Positions 43,972 to 52,628 of a DNA stretch of 64,000 nt are shown here, one piece after another. The first letter of the stretch is position 1; each line of letters opens with the position of its first letter. A program made the translations under genes and the position numbers. The notes beneath the pieces were generated by a model that was given only the letters and a program-made list of their open reading frames with translations, ran no database searches and was not told the DNA's origin. The stretch is from Pedobacter caeni (lineage in GTDB: Bacteria > Bacteroidota > Bacteroidia > Sphingobacteriales > Sphingobacteriaceae), in NCBI RefSeq assembly GCF_900129215.1, contig NZ_FQUQ01000005.1, positions 636,516 through 700,515 of the forward strand, in the 5' to 3' direction.

Positions 43972-46251
43972 TTATGACCCGGAATGTATAATTCTTACCC
44001 TAAGGGCCTTCAAACCTGAAAGGCCTACAAGATCTTCTACCTCTAAATGTTCTGTTTCTGCCGCCAGCAGATTTTCCGATCTCAGCGTTTCAATATGGCC
44101 GATGTATTCTACATATTCGGTGTCATTAGTATACACGATCGTCACCTTATCAGCTTCTGTAATCCTTTCCGCCGTATTCTTGATATTGGCTTTATCTATC
44201 CGTTTCTTCGCGATTTCAAACCTCGCATTGTAGCTGCCATCTACATCAAATCTTTTCTCATCCATCCTGAAACGGATCGTGATGGCAGAATGATAGCTGA
44301 GCAAAAGTGTCGTTACTGCCAAAGGGTAGGGAAGATGTGGTTTTAAACGATGATGGGCAATTTCCATTTTCACTAAAGTCCGCAGTTGCCAAAGGCGCAG
44401 TTCATGAAGTTTCCTGAAGTCAAAAGCCCGTTTGGGTGAGATGGAGGCCCCAATATATAGGTTGTGTTCTACTCCATCTGTCTTAAAACGTTCATAGTAG
44501 TGAGGAAATATTTCCTGTGCATGGAGTTGTTCCTGATCCAGAATTTTCGCCACTTCATCATTGATGATAGAGACTGTATTTTCATACCGCCTTCTGCTGA
44601 TGTGAAAACTTCCTGTCTTCTCATCGGTACAGCGGAAGTAATCATCAATCAAAGCACCCGGAACCGGATGCTTTACTTCATGAAAGAGTGGGTGTATCCT
44701 GGTTTCTATATAATTGCTGATTTGTTGCTCCGTACTTGCCTGAAGAGGTAAAGTAAGGGCTTTCAGAAATGTGTCAACCGTTTCCTTTTCTTTGTTTTCA
44801 AACGCGCTATACAGCTCTATTTGCTCCAGAATACCAGATATGCTGTTTAGCTGAGTACTAAAATCCTCCTGAATACTCTGGTTCCGTGCCTCCGAAGAAC
44901 CTTTGATGTCAATCTGACCATACAAGGGATAAACCTCAGGAAAAATAATTTCTGTCGTTCCTGAACCCAAACCCAGCTGCCTGTTATAAATTAGCCGCTG
45001 TGCTTCTGCACGGAATTTCCAGTAAACGCTGGGATGAATGGTGGTAAACTTTTCCTGAATCACGACCTGAACCCGGTTACGGAGTTCTGAAATGAGCCGT
45101 TCAATGGTATCCGTCAGAAAAGGGATCACCTCACCTAACTTGTTTACATTGATGCTGTTAAAATCTTTAGCACGCGGAGAAACTACTTCAAGAACACCTA
45201 GCAATACCTCATTCCTGACGATAGGTGCCAGTATAAAGCTTTTAACATCCTGCGCCAAAAGGCGGTTCAGTAAACCATTCTCCGGATCATATTCCTGAAG
45301 TCGGGGTACATCCGAGACTACATAACTTAATTTTTCCGTAACCAGGCGCCGGTAAGAATCGGGACAAAGTACTTCCTGGTCAGCCCTTTGCTGAACATCC
45401 GGTAAAATAAAACTTTTGATCGGTTGCCCAAGTGTGGTAATACCAAAAGTATGCTCCTCCGGATGGTAAAGCGTAATCCCTACCTGTAAATCGGAAGTCC
45501 GGTATATAGATTGAAATATAGATTCAATGCTCGTCTGAAAATCATTCGCATGCAACTTCAATAACTTCTCTTTAAAGATCGAGACTGCATTTTCGGTGGT
45601 CGCATCAAATAAGGTCATCAGGGCAAAACCTTTAAGTGTCCAGCTTTTAGAAGGGAATTTTTCTTTCCATAATTCCAGATCATCAAAGTTATTGATCAGC
45701 AGATCGATGTCCTCAGGACTAAGTTTCGCGGCGTTCGGATTGGGTTCTACTTCTAAATAATCCCCGTTATACATGATTCTGTAATGCTTGGCGACGCCAT
45801 TTTGCATGGGAATATCGTAAAACAAAGGCTTACCAAAATCCAGTTGGGTTCCGTAGTATTGATTTAAGACCAAACAGCAACTGAATACATAAAACTGGTG
45901 CTCATCAAAGCCTCTGATGTCCATTTTGAAGGAATCTCCGGCTGCCGCTAATATCGCCTTAAACCGTTCTGTATGGTTAAATATATTATTGGTATAGGGG
46001 ATGCTGAGTGCTTTGATTTCGTTATGAGTCAACCCTTTCGGGAAAAAATCTGCCAGTAAACGGGACAAGAGCTCTAAATGAGGCTCAATTCCTGCCAATT
46101 CTGTGATCCCTGTTCTGAGCTCCGGATGTAAAGCAACTTCGTCCAACAGCGCCTTCTGACTTTCAGTAGGAGCCTTTTTTATAGATTCAATATACTTGTC
46201 AAAACTCAGTTTTACAACAAATGGGGTGTCCAGAATGGAAAGCAGCGTCAT
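43972..46251 (-). CDS. Large GAF-domain-containing protein
   Basis: 759 residues. Residues 1-230 are a helical region of unknown type. A GAF-like module spans about 230-400 (QVGITLYHPEEHTFGITTLG, SFILAPIVRNEVLLGVLEVVS). The rest is helical, with a final basic and acidic beta segment. No kinase, cyclase or HTH domain is visible. GAF domains bind small ligands or cofactors, so a sensory or scaffold role is possible. A TATTTTTG box 10 bases before the start on the minus strand is a fair -7. Confidence 0.88.
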   Translation of the reverse strand: MTLLSILDTPFVVKLSFDKYIESIKKAPTESQKALLDEVALHPELRTGITELAGIEPHLELLSRLLADFFPKGLTHNEIKALSIPYTNNIFNHTERFKAILAAAGDSFKMDIRGFDEHQFYVFSCCLVLNQYYGTQLDFGKPLFYDIPMQNGVAKHYRIMYNGDYLEVEPNPNAAKLSPEDIDLLINNFDDLELWKEKFPSKSWTLKGFALMTLFDATTENAVSIFKEKLLKLHANDFQTSIESIFQSIYRTSDLQVGITLYHPEEHTFGITTLGQPIKSFILPDVQQRADQEVLCPDSYRRLVTEKLSYVVSDVPRLQEYDPENGLLNRLLAQDVKSFILAPIVRNEVLLGVLEVVSPRAKDFNSINVNKLGEVIPFLTDTIERLISELRNRVQVVIQEKFTTIHPSVYWKFRAEAQRLIYNRQLGLGSGTTEIIFPEVYPLYGQIDIKGSSEARNQSIQEDFSTQLNSISGILEQIELYSAFENKEKETVDTFLKALTLPLQASTEQQISNYIETRIHPLFHEVKHPVPGALIDDYFRCTDEKTGSFHISRRRYENTVSIINDEVAKILDQEQLHAQEIFPHYYERFKTDGVEHNLYIGASISPKRAFDFRKLHELRLWQLRTLVKMEIAHHRLKPHLPYPLAVTTLLLSYHSAITIRFRMDEKRFDVDGSYNARFEIAKKRIDKANIKNTAERITEADKVTIVYTNDTEYVEYIGHIETLRSENLLAAETEHLEVEDLVGLSGLKALRVRIIHSGS

Positions 46252-46357
46252 GTTTTTTTATCAAAAATAACCTAATTTTTTCTTAGTATCTAATTTTAGT
46301 GGTGATGCTTATAATGGTTTTATGGTACGCTTCACCGGCACCCAAAAAAGAGGAATC

Positions 46358-47194
46358 TTAAAATCCAAATTCCGCAAAAGTCTCACGTCTGTGGACTGTA
46401 TTCAGGAATTCAAAACTGAAAGTAGTCCATAAACTTTTGATCTCATTATTGGTGCTGACCTCAGCAATGGAGAAGTGCTGGAGAAAATAAACGCCTTCTA
46501 TATCCAGTTTAACGCTCAGCATGCCATCAGCATCGGAACTGAGCAGCTCACTAATGATGTTTCCTGATTTTGCTTTTACATAAAGGATTACCGGAGCATT
46601 GGGCAATGCTTTACCATTTAAGGTAAGCAGTGCACTGAGCTCATCTCCATAACTTGCCCCAAAAGGCGTGTTCTTCAGGGTAATCTCATGTGCCTTTGTA
46701 ATGGGCTCCTTTGAAAACGGTTTGCTTTTTTCAGGGGAAACCAACGATTTGGTATAAAATACAGCGCTATCCTTTACCTTGTAATTGTCATTCAGGATAG
46801 GCTCAAGTTGTTTTGCAATCGCGGTCAGACCTTGTTCCTTAAGGTTGGTCAGGTATTCTTCTTTGGTATATTCCCCGAAAGTCTGTTGTGAAATTTCCAG
46901 AAATGACGGCCCTGTTAGTTCCGGTTTATACTTTAATAGTGCATGGTCTTGAGAAATGAATGAATTCAGATTGATGTTCTTCCCTTTATGAAACAGCTGG
47001 ATATCGGTAGACAGGGTAGTGGTAGAACGGGGGGCAGATTCTGATTGCAGGTGAACGTGGCTTGATAAATTTGCACGAATCGTATCCCCCTTTTTTAAGT
47101 TGTACTGATCTAACACAATGAGCCTGATCTGGGAATGTGCCTGGAAACCAGACAAAACAAATAAAGCGATGAACAGTGGATAAGTAAACCTCAT
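46358..47194 (-). CDS. Secreted DUF4198-like protein
   Basis: 278 residues from the ATG at 47194; ATGs at 47242 and 47251 are also in frame, but the chosen one gives a standard signal peptide (RFTYPLFIALFVLSGF, ending AHSQ). The mature part has KYKPELTGPSFLEISQQTFGEY, VFYTKSLV, PFGASYGDELSALLTLNGKALPNAPVILYV and DADGMLSVKLDIEGVYFL, which agree with DUF4198 (two beta sandwiches, often near metal uptake genes). No metal gene is adjacent. Start and family are moderately sure. Confidence 0.78.
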   Translation of the reverse strand: MRFTYPLFIALFVLSGFQAHSQIRLIVLDQYNLKKGDTIRANLSSHVHLQSESAPRSTTTLSTDIQLFHKGKNINLNSFISQDHALLKYKPELTGPSFLEISQQTFGEYTKEEYLTNLKEQGLTAIAKQLEPILNDNYKVKDSAVFYTKSLVSPEKSKPFSKEPITKAHEITLKNTPFGASYGDELSALLTLNGKALPNAPVILYVKAKSGNIISELLSSDADGMLSVKLDIEGVYFLQHFSIAEVSTNNEIKSLWTTFSFEFLNTVHRRETFAEFGF

Positions 47195-47317
47195 ACTTGC
47201 AAAACTAAACGGAAATGAGAATGGTTTTTTTGCTGATTTCATAAATGACATGGGGAATACAATTTCTTATTCTTCATTTTTCTAGTACTTTTGCCGCCAT
47301 AAGACGATTTATATTCT

Positions 47318-47752
47318 ATGAACAACCTCACTATTGGCGCTTTAATCCTGATTGCTATTGTCATTCTGCCTTATCTCTTCTTCTCATTCAGAAAATTATC
47401 AAGGTACAACATGCCCTTTTTCAAAGCTTTTAACCCGTCGTATAACCTGACACGTTATGAGGCTGATGAATTGAAAAAGAGCCTGAGCCCGATCACTACA
47501 GAAATAGAAACGAAAAAGATTTCCGGCTTCATCAACCACTGGACCGCAAAGTTCGAGAATAACACCCTCAATGTGGAGGATGTCAAAATGCTGAATGAAC
47601 TTCTTGCAACAGGAAAAGAAGATCAGGTGAATGGAATCCTGGCCTTACATCCTGAGGCTTTAAACAGATATAATGCAATCAACAAAGATTTAAACCCGGT
47701 CATCACTGAAGCTGAAGATCCGCTTTATGTAAAGAGCGATTCGGTTTATTAA
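47318..47752 (+). CDS. Membrane-anchored hypothetical protein
   Basis: 144 residues: one N-terminal membrane helix (IGALILIAIVILPYLFF) and a soluble helical domain with LTRYEADELKKSLSPITTEIETKK and NVEDVKMLNELLATGKEDQVNGILA. No family recognised. The promoter is probably TACTTTTG at 47286-47293. A TetR gene with its own promoter starts 64 bases downstream. Confidence 0.78.
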   Translation: MNNLTIGALILIAIVILPYLFFSFRKLSRYNMPFFKAFNPSYNLTRYEADELKKSLSPITTEIETKKISGFINHWTAKFENNTLNVEDVKMLNELLATGKEDQVNGILALHPEALNRYNAINKDLNPVITEAEDPLYVKSDSVY

Positions 47753-47780
47753 GCTTTTCTGGCCAGATTGGATCATTTAA

Positions 47781-47811
47781 TTTGTTTTTCAAATACCGAT
47801 CGGTATATTTG
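47781..47811 (+). promoter_or_regulatory. Promoter and palindromic operator of the third TetR gene
   Basis: TTTG (47781-47784), 19 bases, TATATTTG (47804-47811), both perfect. The 14-bp perfect palindrome ATACCGATCGGTAT (47793-47806) overlaps the -7 box. Only four bases separate the box from the GTG at 47816, so the transcript would be leaderless or nearly so. Confidence 0.8.
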
Positions 47812-47815
47812 TCCC

Positions 47816-48427
47816 GTGGAATTTGTAGCAAAGTCAGAAAGTACCCGTCAGTATATTGTGGAGTCCACCTCAGGAGTCTTCAATAAAAAGGGATATGCAG
47901 GTACCGCACTCTCCGACCTTATCGAGGCTACGAAGCTCAGCAAAGGAAGTATTTACGGCAATTTTGAAAACAAAGAAGCGGTAGCAATTGCCGCATTTGA
48001 CTATAACCTGTCGCAGGTACAGCAACTGATCCATGATAAAGTAAGCCAATTTGAAGGTTATAAGGAAAAATTGTTTGCCCATGCTCAGGTTTATCATAGC
48101 TTTGAGCAGACGCCTTTTCCTGAAGGGGGATGCCCCCTGATGAATACCGGTGTGGAAGCGGATGATACCAGTGAAGTGTTAAGGGAGAAAGCAGCAGAGG
48201 GAATTATGAGCTGGATGAGCAGTCTGGCTACACTGATTGAAAATGGGATGGCAGTAAATGTATTCCGGCCGGATACCAATAGCAATGAAACGGCAACCAC
48301 TATTATTGCGCTGATCGAAGGGGGGATGATGATGTCCAAAGTGACCCATAATACCAGCCTGATGGATGATATTGTATCGGTGATCGGGGAATTGATCGAT
48401 AGGATCTCTAACCCAAATGAATCTTAA
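47816..48427 (+). CDS. TetR/AcrR-family regulator near fatty-acid genes
   Basis: 203 residues from a GTG at 47816. The longer reading from a TTG at 47768 would run through the promoter, and no ATG lies in between. HTH at about 8-52: RQYIVESTSGVFNKKGYAG, LIEATKLSKGSIYGNFENKE. The C-terminal domain has the EQTPFPEGGCPLMNTGVEAD segment of the YxaF/LmrA-like group. A palindromic operator at its own -7 box suggests autorepression. The downstream neighbours are a thioesterase and FabF, so a fatty-acid-related ligand is possible (inference). Confidence 0.92.
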   Translation: MEFVAKSESTRQYIVESTSGVFNKKGYAGTALSDLIEATKLSKGSIYGNFENKEAVAIAAFDYNLSQVQQLIHDKVSQFEGYKEKLFAHAQVYHSFEQTPFPEGGCPLMNTGVEADDTSEVLREKAAEGIMSWMSSLATLIENGMAVNVFRPDTNSNETATTIIALIEGGMMMSKVTHNTSLMDDIVSVIGELIDRISNPNES

Positions 48428-48435
48428 CTATTAAT

Positions 48436-48870
48436 ATGCTTACACCCTCAGAGTTTTTTACACAGAATATTGGCACTGAAATGACCACTTCTCCTTCTCC
48501 ATTGTTCAACTGGCTGAAGCCTGTGATTTTGGCCGTGGAAAAAGGAAAGCTGATTTTAAAATATACCATCCGGAATGAGATGACCAATCCGATGGGCATT
48601 CTTCATGGAGGAATGACGGCTGCCATTATTGATGACGCCATTGGTGCCACCCTTTTTGGGTATGATGAACCACATTATTATGTAACGGTAAACCTGGCCA
48701 TTGATTATTTTGCCTCTGCTAAAGAAGGCGACCTCATCATTGCAGAAACCACCATGATCAAGAAGGGAAATCAGATTGCCAATGTACAGTGTGAAGTCTG
48801 GAATGAAGCACGTACCAGAATCATTGCCAGAGGATATAGTAACCTTTTGCGCACAGAAAAAAGAAAATAA
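48436..48870 (+). CDS. PaaI-type hotdog thioesterase
   Basis: 144 residues, one hotdog fold. NPMGILHGGMTAAIIDDAIGATLFG carries the conserved HGG with the acidic residue of the long helix, and VNLAIDYFASAKEGDLIIAE the second strand, as in PaaI-type acyl-CoA thioesterases. It should hydrolyse an acyl-CoA or acyl-ACP thioester in the cytoplasm. It starts eight bases after the TetR gene, so the two are probably cotranscribed and repressed together. Confidence 0.92.
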   Translation: MLTPSEFFTQNIGTEMTTSPSPLFNWLKPVILAVEKGKLILKYTIRNEMTNPMGILHGGMTAAIIDDAIGATLFGYDEPHYYVTVNLAIDYFASAKEGDLIIAETTMIKKGNQIANVQCEVWNEARTRIIARGYSNLLRTEKRK

Positions 48871-48927
48871 AAAGATATAAAGGGCAGGTTTGCCAACAAC
48901 AATATTATATAAAACAAATAAAATAGG

Positions 48928-50178
48928 ATGAAAAGAGTAGTCGTAACCGGAATGGGAGTTATTAGTCCATTAGGAAATTCTGTAGATGAATTGTGGAAGA
49001 ATATCCTTGCAGGTAAAAGTGGAGTAGGACCAATCACTAAATTTGATTCTACCAAATTTAAAACTCATTTTGCCTGTGAAGTCAAAGACTTTAATGCAGA
49101 AGATTACCTGGAGAAAAAGGAAGTCAGGAAATATGACGTTTTTACCCAGTTTGCTATTGCAGCAAGTGACCAGGCCATTAAAGATTCAGGCCTTGATTTT
49201 TCCACTATGGAGGAAGCAGACCGCTATGAAGTGGGTGTGATCTGGGCAACAGGAAACGGAGGAATAGGTACTTTTGAACAACAACTGAAAGAATATCACC
49301 TGGGTGATGGTACTCCTAGATTCAATCCTTATTTTATTCCTAAAATGATTGTAGATATTGCTGCCGGGGTGATCTCGATCCGCAATCAGCTGCATGGACC
49401 TAACTATTGTACAGTTTCTGCCTGTGCATCTTCAAATACCGCAATTATCAGTGCTTTTGATACGATCAGACTTGGAAAAGCAAATGTGATGATTGCCGGT
49501 GGTTCTGAAGCTGCAATTACTGATTCTTCAGTAGGTGGATTCAATGCAGCTCAGGCCTTATCAAAAAATAATGACGATGCAGTACACGCTTCACGTCCTT
49601 TCGATAAAGACAGAGATGGTTTTGTCATTGCTGAAGGTGCTGCTGCTTTGGTTTTGGAAGAGTACGAACACGCCATCAAAAGAGGAGCAACCATTTATGG
49701 TGAAATGGTCGGAGGTGGAATGGCAGCTGATGCTTACCACTTAACAGGTACCCATCCGGAAGGATTAGGTGCCATCCAGGGAATGAAGAAAGCATTGGCT
49801 GATGCAGGAATTCAACCGGAACAGATTGACTATATCAATGCACATGCAACTTCAACAGGTCTTGGCGATTTAAGTGAGCTTAAGGGAATTAAAGCGGTGT
49901 TTAAAGATTCACAGGTTGCCATCAGCGGAACAAAATCCATGACAGGCCATTTGCTGGGTGCTGCAGGTGCAATTGAAAGCGTGATCAGTATTCTTTCTGC
50001 AAAGCATGATATGATCCCTGCGACCACCAATACGGTTACACTTGATGAAGCAATTCCTGAAGGATTAAACATCATCCTGGGTAAATCGATTGCTAAAAAG
50101 GTAAACTATGTAATGAACAATACCTTCGGTTTTGGAGGTCATACCGCAACGTCTATCTTTAAAAAATACGAGGCATAG
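48928..50178 (+). CDS. fabF: Beta-ketoacyl-ACP synthase II (FabF)
   Basis: 416 residues. The thiolase-fold catalytic triad is Cys166 (VSACASSN), His306 (NAHATSTG) and His341 (KSMTGHLLGAAG), with the Lys of KSMTGH. MKRVVVTGMGVISPLG at the start and NNTFGFGGHTA at the end are standard. It condenses malonyl-ACP with acyl-ACP in fatty-acid elongation. There is no acpP beside it, so this may be an additional copy. It follows a thioesterase gene and ends at a strong terminator. Confidence 0.95.
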   Translation: MKRVVVTGMGVISPLGNSVDELWKNILAGKSGVGPITKFDSTKFKTHFACEVKDFNAEDYLEKKEVRKYDVFTQFAIAASDQAIKDSGLDFSTMEEADRYEVGVIWATGNGGIGTFEQQLKEYHLGDGTPRFNPYFIPKMIVDIAAGVISIRNQLHGPNYCTVSACASSNTAIISAFDTIRLGKANVMIAGGSEAAITDSSVGGFNAAQALSKNNDDAVHASRPFDKDRDGFVIAEGAAALVLEEYEHAIKRGATIYGEMVGGGMAADAYHLTGTHPEGLGAIQGMKKALADAGIQPEQIDYINAHATSTGLGDLSELKGIKAVFKDSQVAISGTKSMTGHLLGAAGAIESVISILSAKHDMIPATTNTVTLDEAIPEGLNIILGKSIAKKVNYVMNNTFGFGGHTATSIFKKYEA

Positions 50179-50196
50179 GATAAACTAATTAAATAG

Positions 50197-50233
50197 AAAA
50201 GGGTCTGTATCACACGATACAGACCCTTTTTTT
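50197..50233. terminator. Bidirectional terminator after fabF
   Basis: Perfect 15-bp arms (50197-50211 and 50216-50230) with a 4-base ACAC loop; core GGGTCTGTATC / GATACAGACCC, with A and T runs on the two sides. It serves fabF and the convergent oxidoreductase gene. Confidence 0.92.
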
Positions 50234-50247
50234 GCTACAATTCCGGA

Positions 50248-51183
50248 TTAAGGTAAGGTAACCACAATCTTGCCAACAGTTCTTCCGCTTTCAATCTGCT
50301 GATGTGCAGCAGCCATCTGATCAAAAGTATAACTTTCGGAAATGTGTGATTTCAGGCTTCCATTTTCCAGTAATCCGGCAATGGTTTTCATATCTTCTCC
50401 GCTGGACTGAACAAATGTTGCGTAGCCATATACTCCTTTAGCTTTGGCTTTTTCTTCAACTCCGTTATTTAATCCGCTGGGAATGCTGATGAGGGTTCCG
50501 CCAGGATTCATGATCTCCAGAGAACGGTCAATATGATCTCCACCCATCGTATCCAATACAAAGTCAATGTTTTTTACCTGTGTTTCAAATGGGCTGGCCG
50601 CATAGTCAATGTGTTGGTCTGCTCCAAGCGACAATACGAAATCTTTGTTTTTAAGGGAAGCAGTTCCGGCTACGAAAGCGCCAAGATGCTTAGCCATTTG
50701 TACTGCAAAATGTCCTACTCCGCCAGCTGCAGCATGAATCAAAACCCTGTCGCCTTTTTTTACTCCGGCTTTTACAATCGCCTGCCAGGCCGTAAGTGCA
50801 GCAAGAGTAGCTCCGGCAGCTGCTTCATGGCTGACGTTTTTGGGTTTAAGGGCCAGGTGTGTAGCCGGAACGCTCACATATTCTGCATAAGCTTTTCCAT
50901 GTCCGGGGAAATTAACCATTCCGAATACTTCATCACCTGCTTTAAATGAATCGGATTTTGATTCTTTAACTATACCGGAAATGTCCCAGCCAAGGATGAT
51001 CGGACTTTCTGCCTTTAATATTTCATAACGGCCTTTTCCTTTCCTGGTTTTGATGTCAATAGGGTTGATGCTGATTGCTTTGGCTTCCACCAAAATCTCT
51101 CCGTTCTGAATAACAGGGATGGCTATTTCCGTGGCCGAAAGTTGGTCAGTACTCCCTGCTTCTTTTAATATGATTGCTTTCAT
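50248..51183 (-). CDS. NADP-dependent quinone-oxidoreductase-type MDR protein
   Basis: 311 residues. GroES-like N-terminal domain (NPIDIKTRKGKGRYEI, ILGWDISGIVKE, FKAGDEVFGM) and a Rossmann fold with VLIHAAAGGVGHFAVQMAKHLGA (nucleotide site with GxGGVG-like motif). No zinc-binding Cys set is seen, as in quinone oxidoreductase-like MDRs. It should reduce an enal, enone or quinone with NADPH. It is divergent from an AraC gene, with a paired inverted repeat between them. Confidence 0.93.
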   Translation of the reverse strand: MKAIILKEAGSTDQLSATEIAIPVIQNGEILVEAKAISINPIDIKTRKGKGRYEILKAESPIILGWDISGIVKESKSDSFKAGDEVFGMVNFPGHGKAYAEYVSVPATHLALKPKNVSHEAAAGATLAALTAWQAIVKAGVKKGDRVLIHAAAGGVGHFAVQMAKHLGAFVAGTASLKNKDFVLSLGADQHIDYAASPFETQVKNIDFVLDTMGGDHIDRSLEIMNPGGTLISIPSGLNNGVEEKAKAKGVYGYATFVQSSGEDMKTIAGLLENGSLKSHISESYTFDQMAAAHQQIESGRTVGKIVVTLP

Positions 51184-51214
51184 TTCGTTTTATTTATTTA
51201 TGATAAGACAAAGT

Positions 51215-51270
51215 TATACCAGATTTTTTAATCTAAAATGGTATATGTTTTCTATAATTCGGTATTTTTG
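51215..51270. promoter_or_regulatory. Divergent promoter region with inverted repeat
   Basis: TATACC (51215-51220) and GGTATA (51240-51245) flank an inner AGATT-TTTT-AATCT hairpin. The minus-strand -7 box TAACTTTG of the oxidoreductase overlaps the left half (51217-51210) and the plus-strand -7 box TATTTTTG of the AraC gene is at 51263-51270, so a protein on the repeat could act on both genes. Confidence 0.55.
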
Positions 51271-51274
51271 TCGC

Positions 51275-52177
51275 ATGATTAAGGAAAACTTACATGAACC
51301 TTTCTCCATTACTTTTAAAAAAATCGGAGAATGCCTCAAGGATGATCACCAGCATAGTTTCTTTGAACTGATTTACGTCATTTCCGGGACGGGGCTGCAA
51401 ACCATCAATAAAAATAATTTTGCATACTATCCGGGGCAATTGTTTTTAATTACTCCGGAGGATTCCCATTCTTTAGATGTGGAAAGCACTACTGAATTTT
51501 TCTTTCTCCGTTTCAATGACATCTATATCAAGAACAACAGTCTGCTGGCAGAGAATGTCAAACGATTGGAATACATCCTGCACAATGCCAATCATCAGCC
51601 GGGTTGTATCCTTAAAAATAAAACAGATAAAGTATTGGTGGGCGCAATGGTGACCGCAATAGAGCAGGAATTCCTCAATAAAGACCTTTACAATAAAGAA
51701 CTCATTCAGCAACTGATCAATACCTTAATCATTATTGTTGCCCGTAACATTGCCAAGTACCTGCCAGAGCAGGTCAATGTGAGAAACGAAGAGAAAGCAA
51801 TGGACATCCTGCAATATATCCAGACCAATATCTATGAGCCGGATAAGTTAAAGGCGGAGCGGATCAGTCGTAATTTTGGCATTTCAAATGCATACCTCGG
51901 CCGGTACTTTAAAAAACATGCAGATGAAACGATGCAGCAATACATCACCAATTATAAGATTAAACTGATCGAACACCGCCTGCAGTTCAGCGACAAAAGA
52001 ATCAACGAGATCGCTTACGAGTTTGGTTTTACTGATGAAAGTCATCTGAACAAATATTTCAGAAAACAAAAAGAAGAAAGTCCAAAAGAATACCGGAAAA
52101 GGACTAAGCTTTCTGTTGCTGCTGAAAATACCTCAGGTAATAATCCAGGCCTAAAAGAACACCAAGCATCACCATAA
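51275..52177 (+). CDS. AraC-family regulator, probable controller of the adjacent oxidoreductase
   Basis: 300 residues from the ATG at 51275, which follows a -7 box by four bases; the long in-frame extension back to 51119 lies in the divergent gene and is rejected. The N-terminal part is a cupin-like sensor (HQHSFFELIYVISGTGLQTI, PGQLFLITPEDSHSL) and the C-terminal 100 residues are two HTH units (SRNFGISNAYLGRYFKKHAD, INEIAYEFGFTDESHLNKYFRKQK, KEYRKR). The 3' end overlaps the convergent membrane gene by 74 bases. Confidence 0.92.
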   Translation: MIKENLHEPFSITFKKIGECLKDDHQHSFFELIYVISGTGLQTINKNNFAYYPGQLFLITPEDSHSLDVESTTEFFFLRFNDIYIKNNSLLAENVKRLEYILHNANHQPGCILKNKTDKVLVGAMVTAIEQEFLNKDLYNKELIQQLINTLIIIVARNIAKYLPEQVNVRNEEKAMDILQYIQTNIYEPDKLKAERISRNFGISNAYLGRYFKKHADETMQQYITNYKIKLIEHRLQFSDKRINEIAYEFGFTDESHLNKYFRKQKEESPKEYRKRTKLSVAAENTSGNNPGLKEHQASP

Positions 52178-52610
52178 CGATCAGGTAAAGAGAAGGACTG
52201 CCATTCACCTGCAGCTGCTCCGTTACTTTACTAAACTGGTCAGTCAAATGATAAGCATTTGTGCTTGTGGATGGGGTAGAGGTGTTTTCTGTGAATAAGA
52301 AGAATAGCAATGAAATGAAGAGAAAGGAGGCTACAATGGCAAACCCTGCTCTTTTGCTAATGATGGGCTGTTCTTGTTTCTTCAATGGCAAAAGCTCAAT
52401 TCTGTCCATCACCTGATTCGTGAAATCAGCAGATAAGCTGGCTACTCCATGTTGTTTCAGTAAGTTTTGTAAGGGGATATTGATGGGAACTTCCAGGTTA
52501 GTATCTGTAGAAATTTCTTTCATCACCAGCGCCATAAAGTCAGAAGCAGGTGCATCCGGCTCCATTTTCTGAAGTAACATTTTCAAATTTTCCTTTTTCT
52601 TTGCTGCCAT
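52104..52610 (-). CDS. Membrane protein beside the ECF sigma gene, probable anti-sigma factor
   Basis: 168 residues. A soluble N-terminal part of about 85 residues (LQKMEPDAPASDFMALVMKEI and a repeat-like SADFTNQVMDRIELLPLKK), one membrane helix (FAIVASFLFISLLFFLF), a periplasmic segment, and a second hydrophobic helix. A cytoplasmic domain before a membrane helix, 18 bases downstream of a sigma gene in the same operon, is the layout of an anti-sigma factor, though no zinc motif is visible. Its 3' end lies over the AraC gene. Confidence 0.78.
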   Translation of the reverse strand: MAAKKKENLKMLLQKMEPDAPASDFMALVMKEISTDTNLEVPINIPLQNLLKQHGVASLSADFTNQVMDRIELLPLKKQEQPIISKRAGFAIVASFLFISLLFFLFTENTSTPSTSTNAYHLTDQFSKVTEQLQVNGSPSLYLIVMVMLGVLLGLDYYLRYFQQQQKA

Positions 52611-52628
52611 TTTCTAAACCCTTTCTTA

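Noticed and set aside
44047..44751. Open frames on the plus strand opposite the GAF gene
   Set aside because: They are shadows of a well-formed 759-codon gene and show no signal or family features.
51119..51274. N-terminal extension of the AraC gene
   Set aside because: It runs through the divergent oxidoreductase start and the promoter; a -7 box lies four bases before the internal ATG at 51275.
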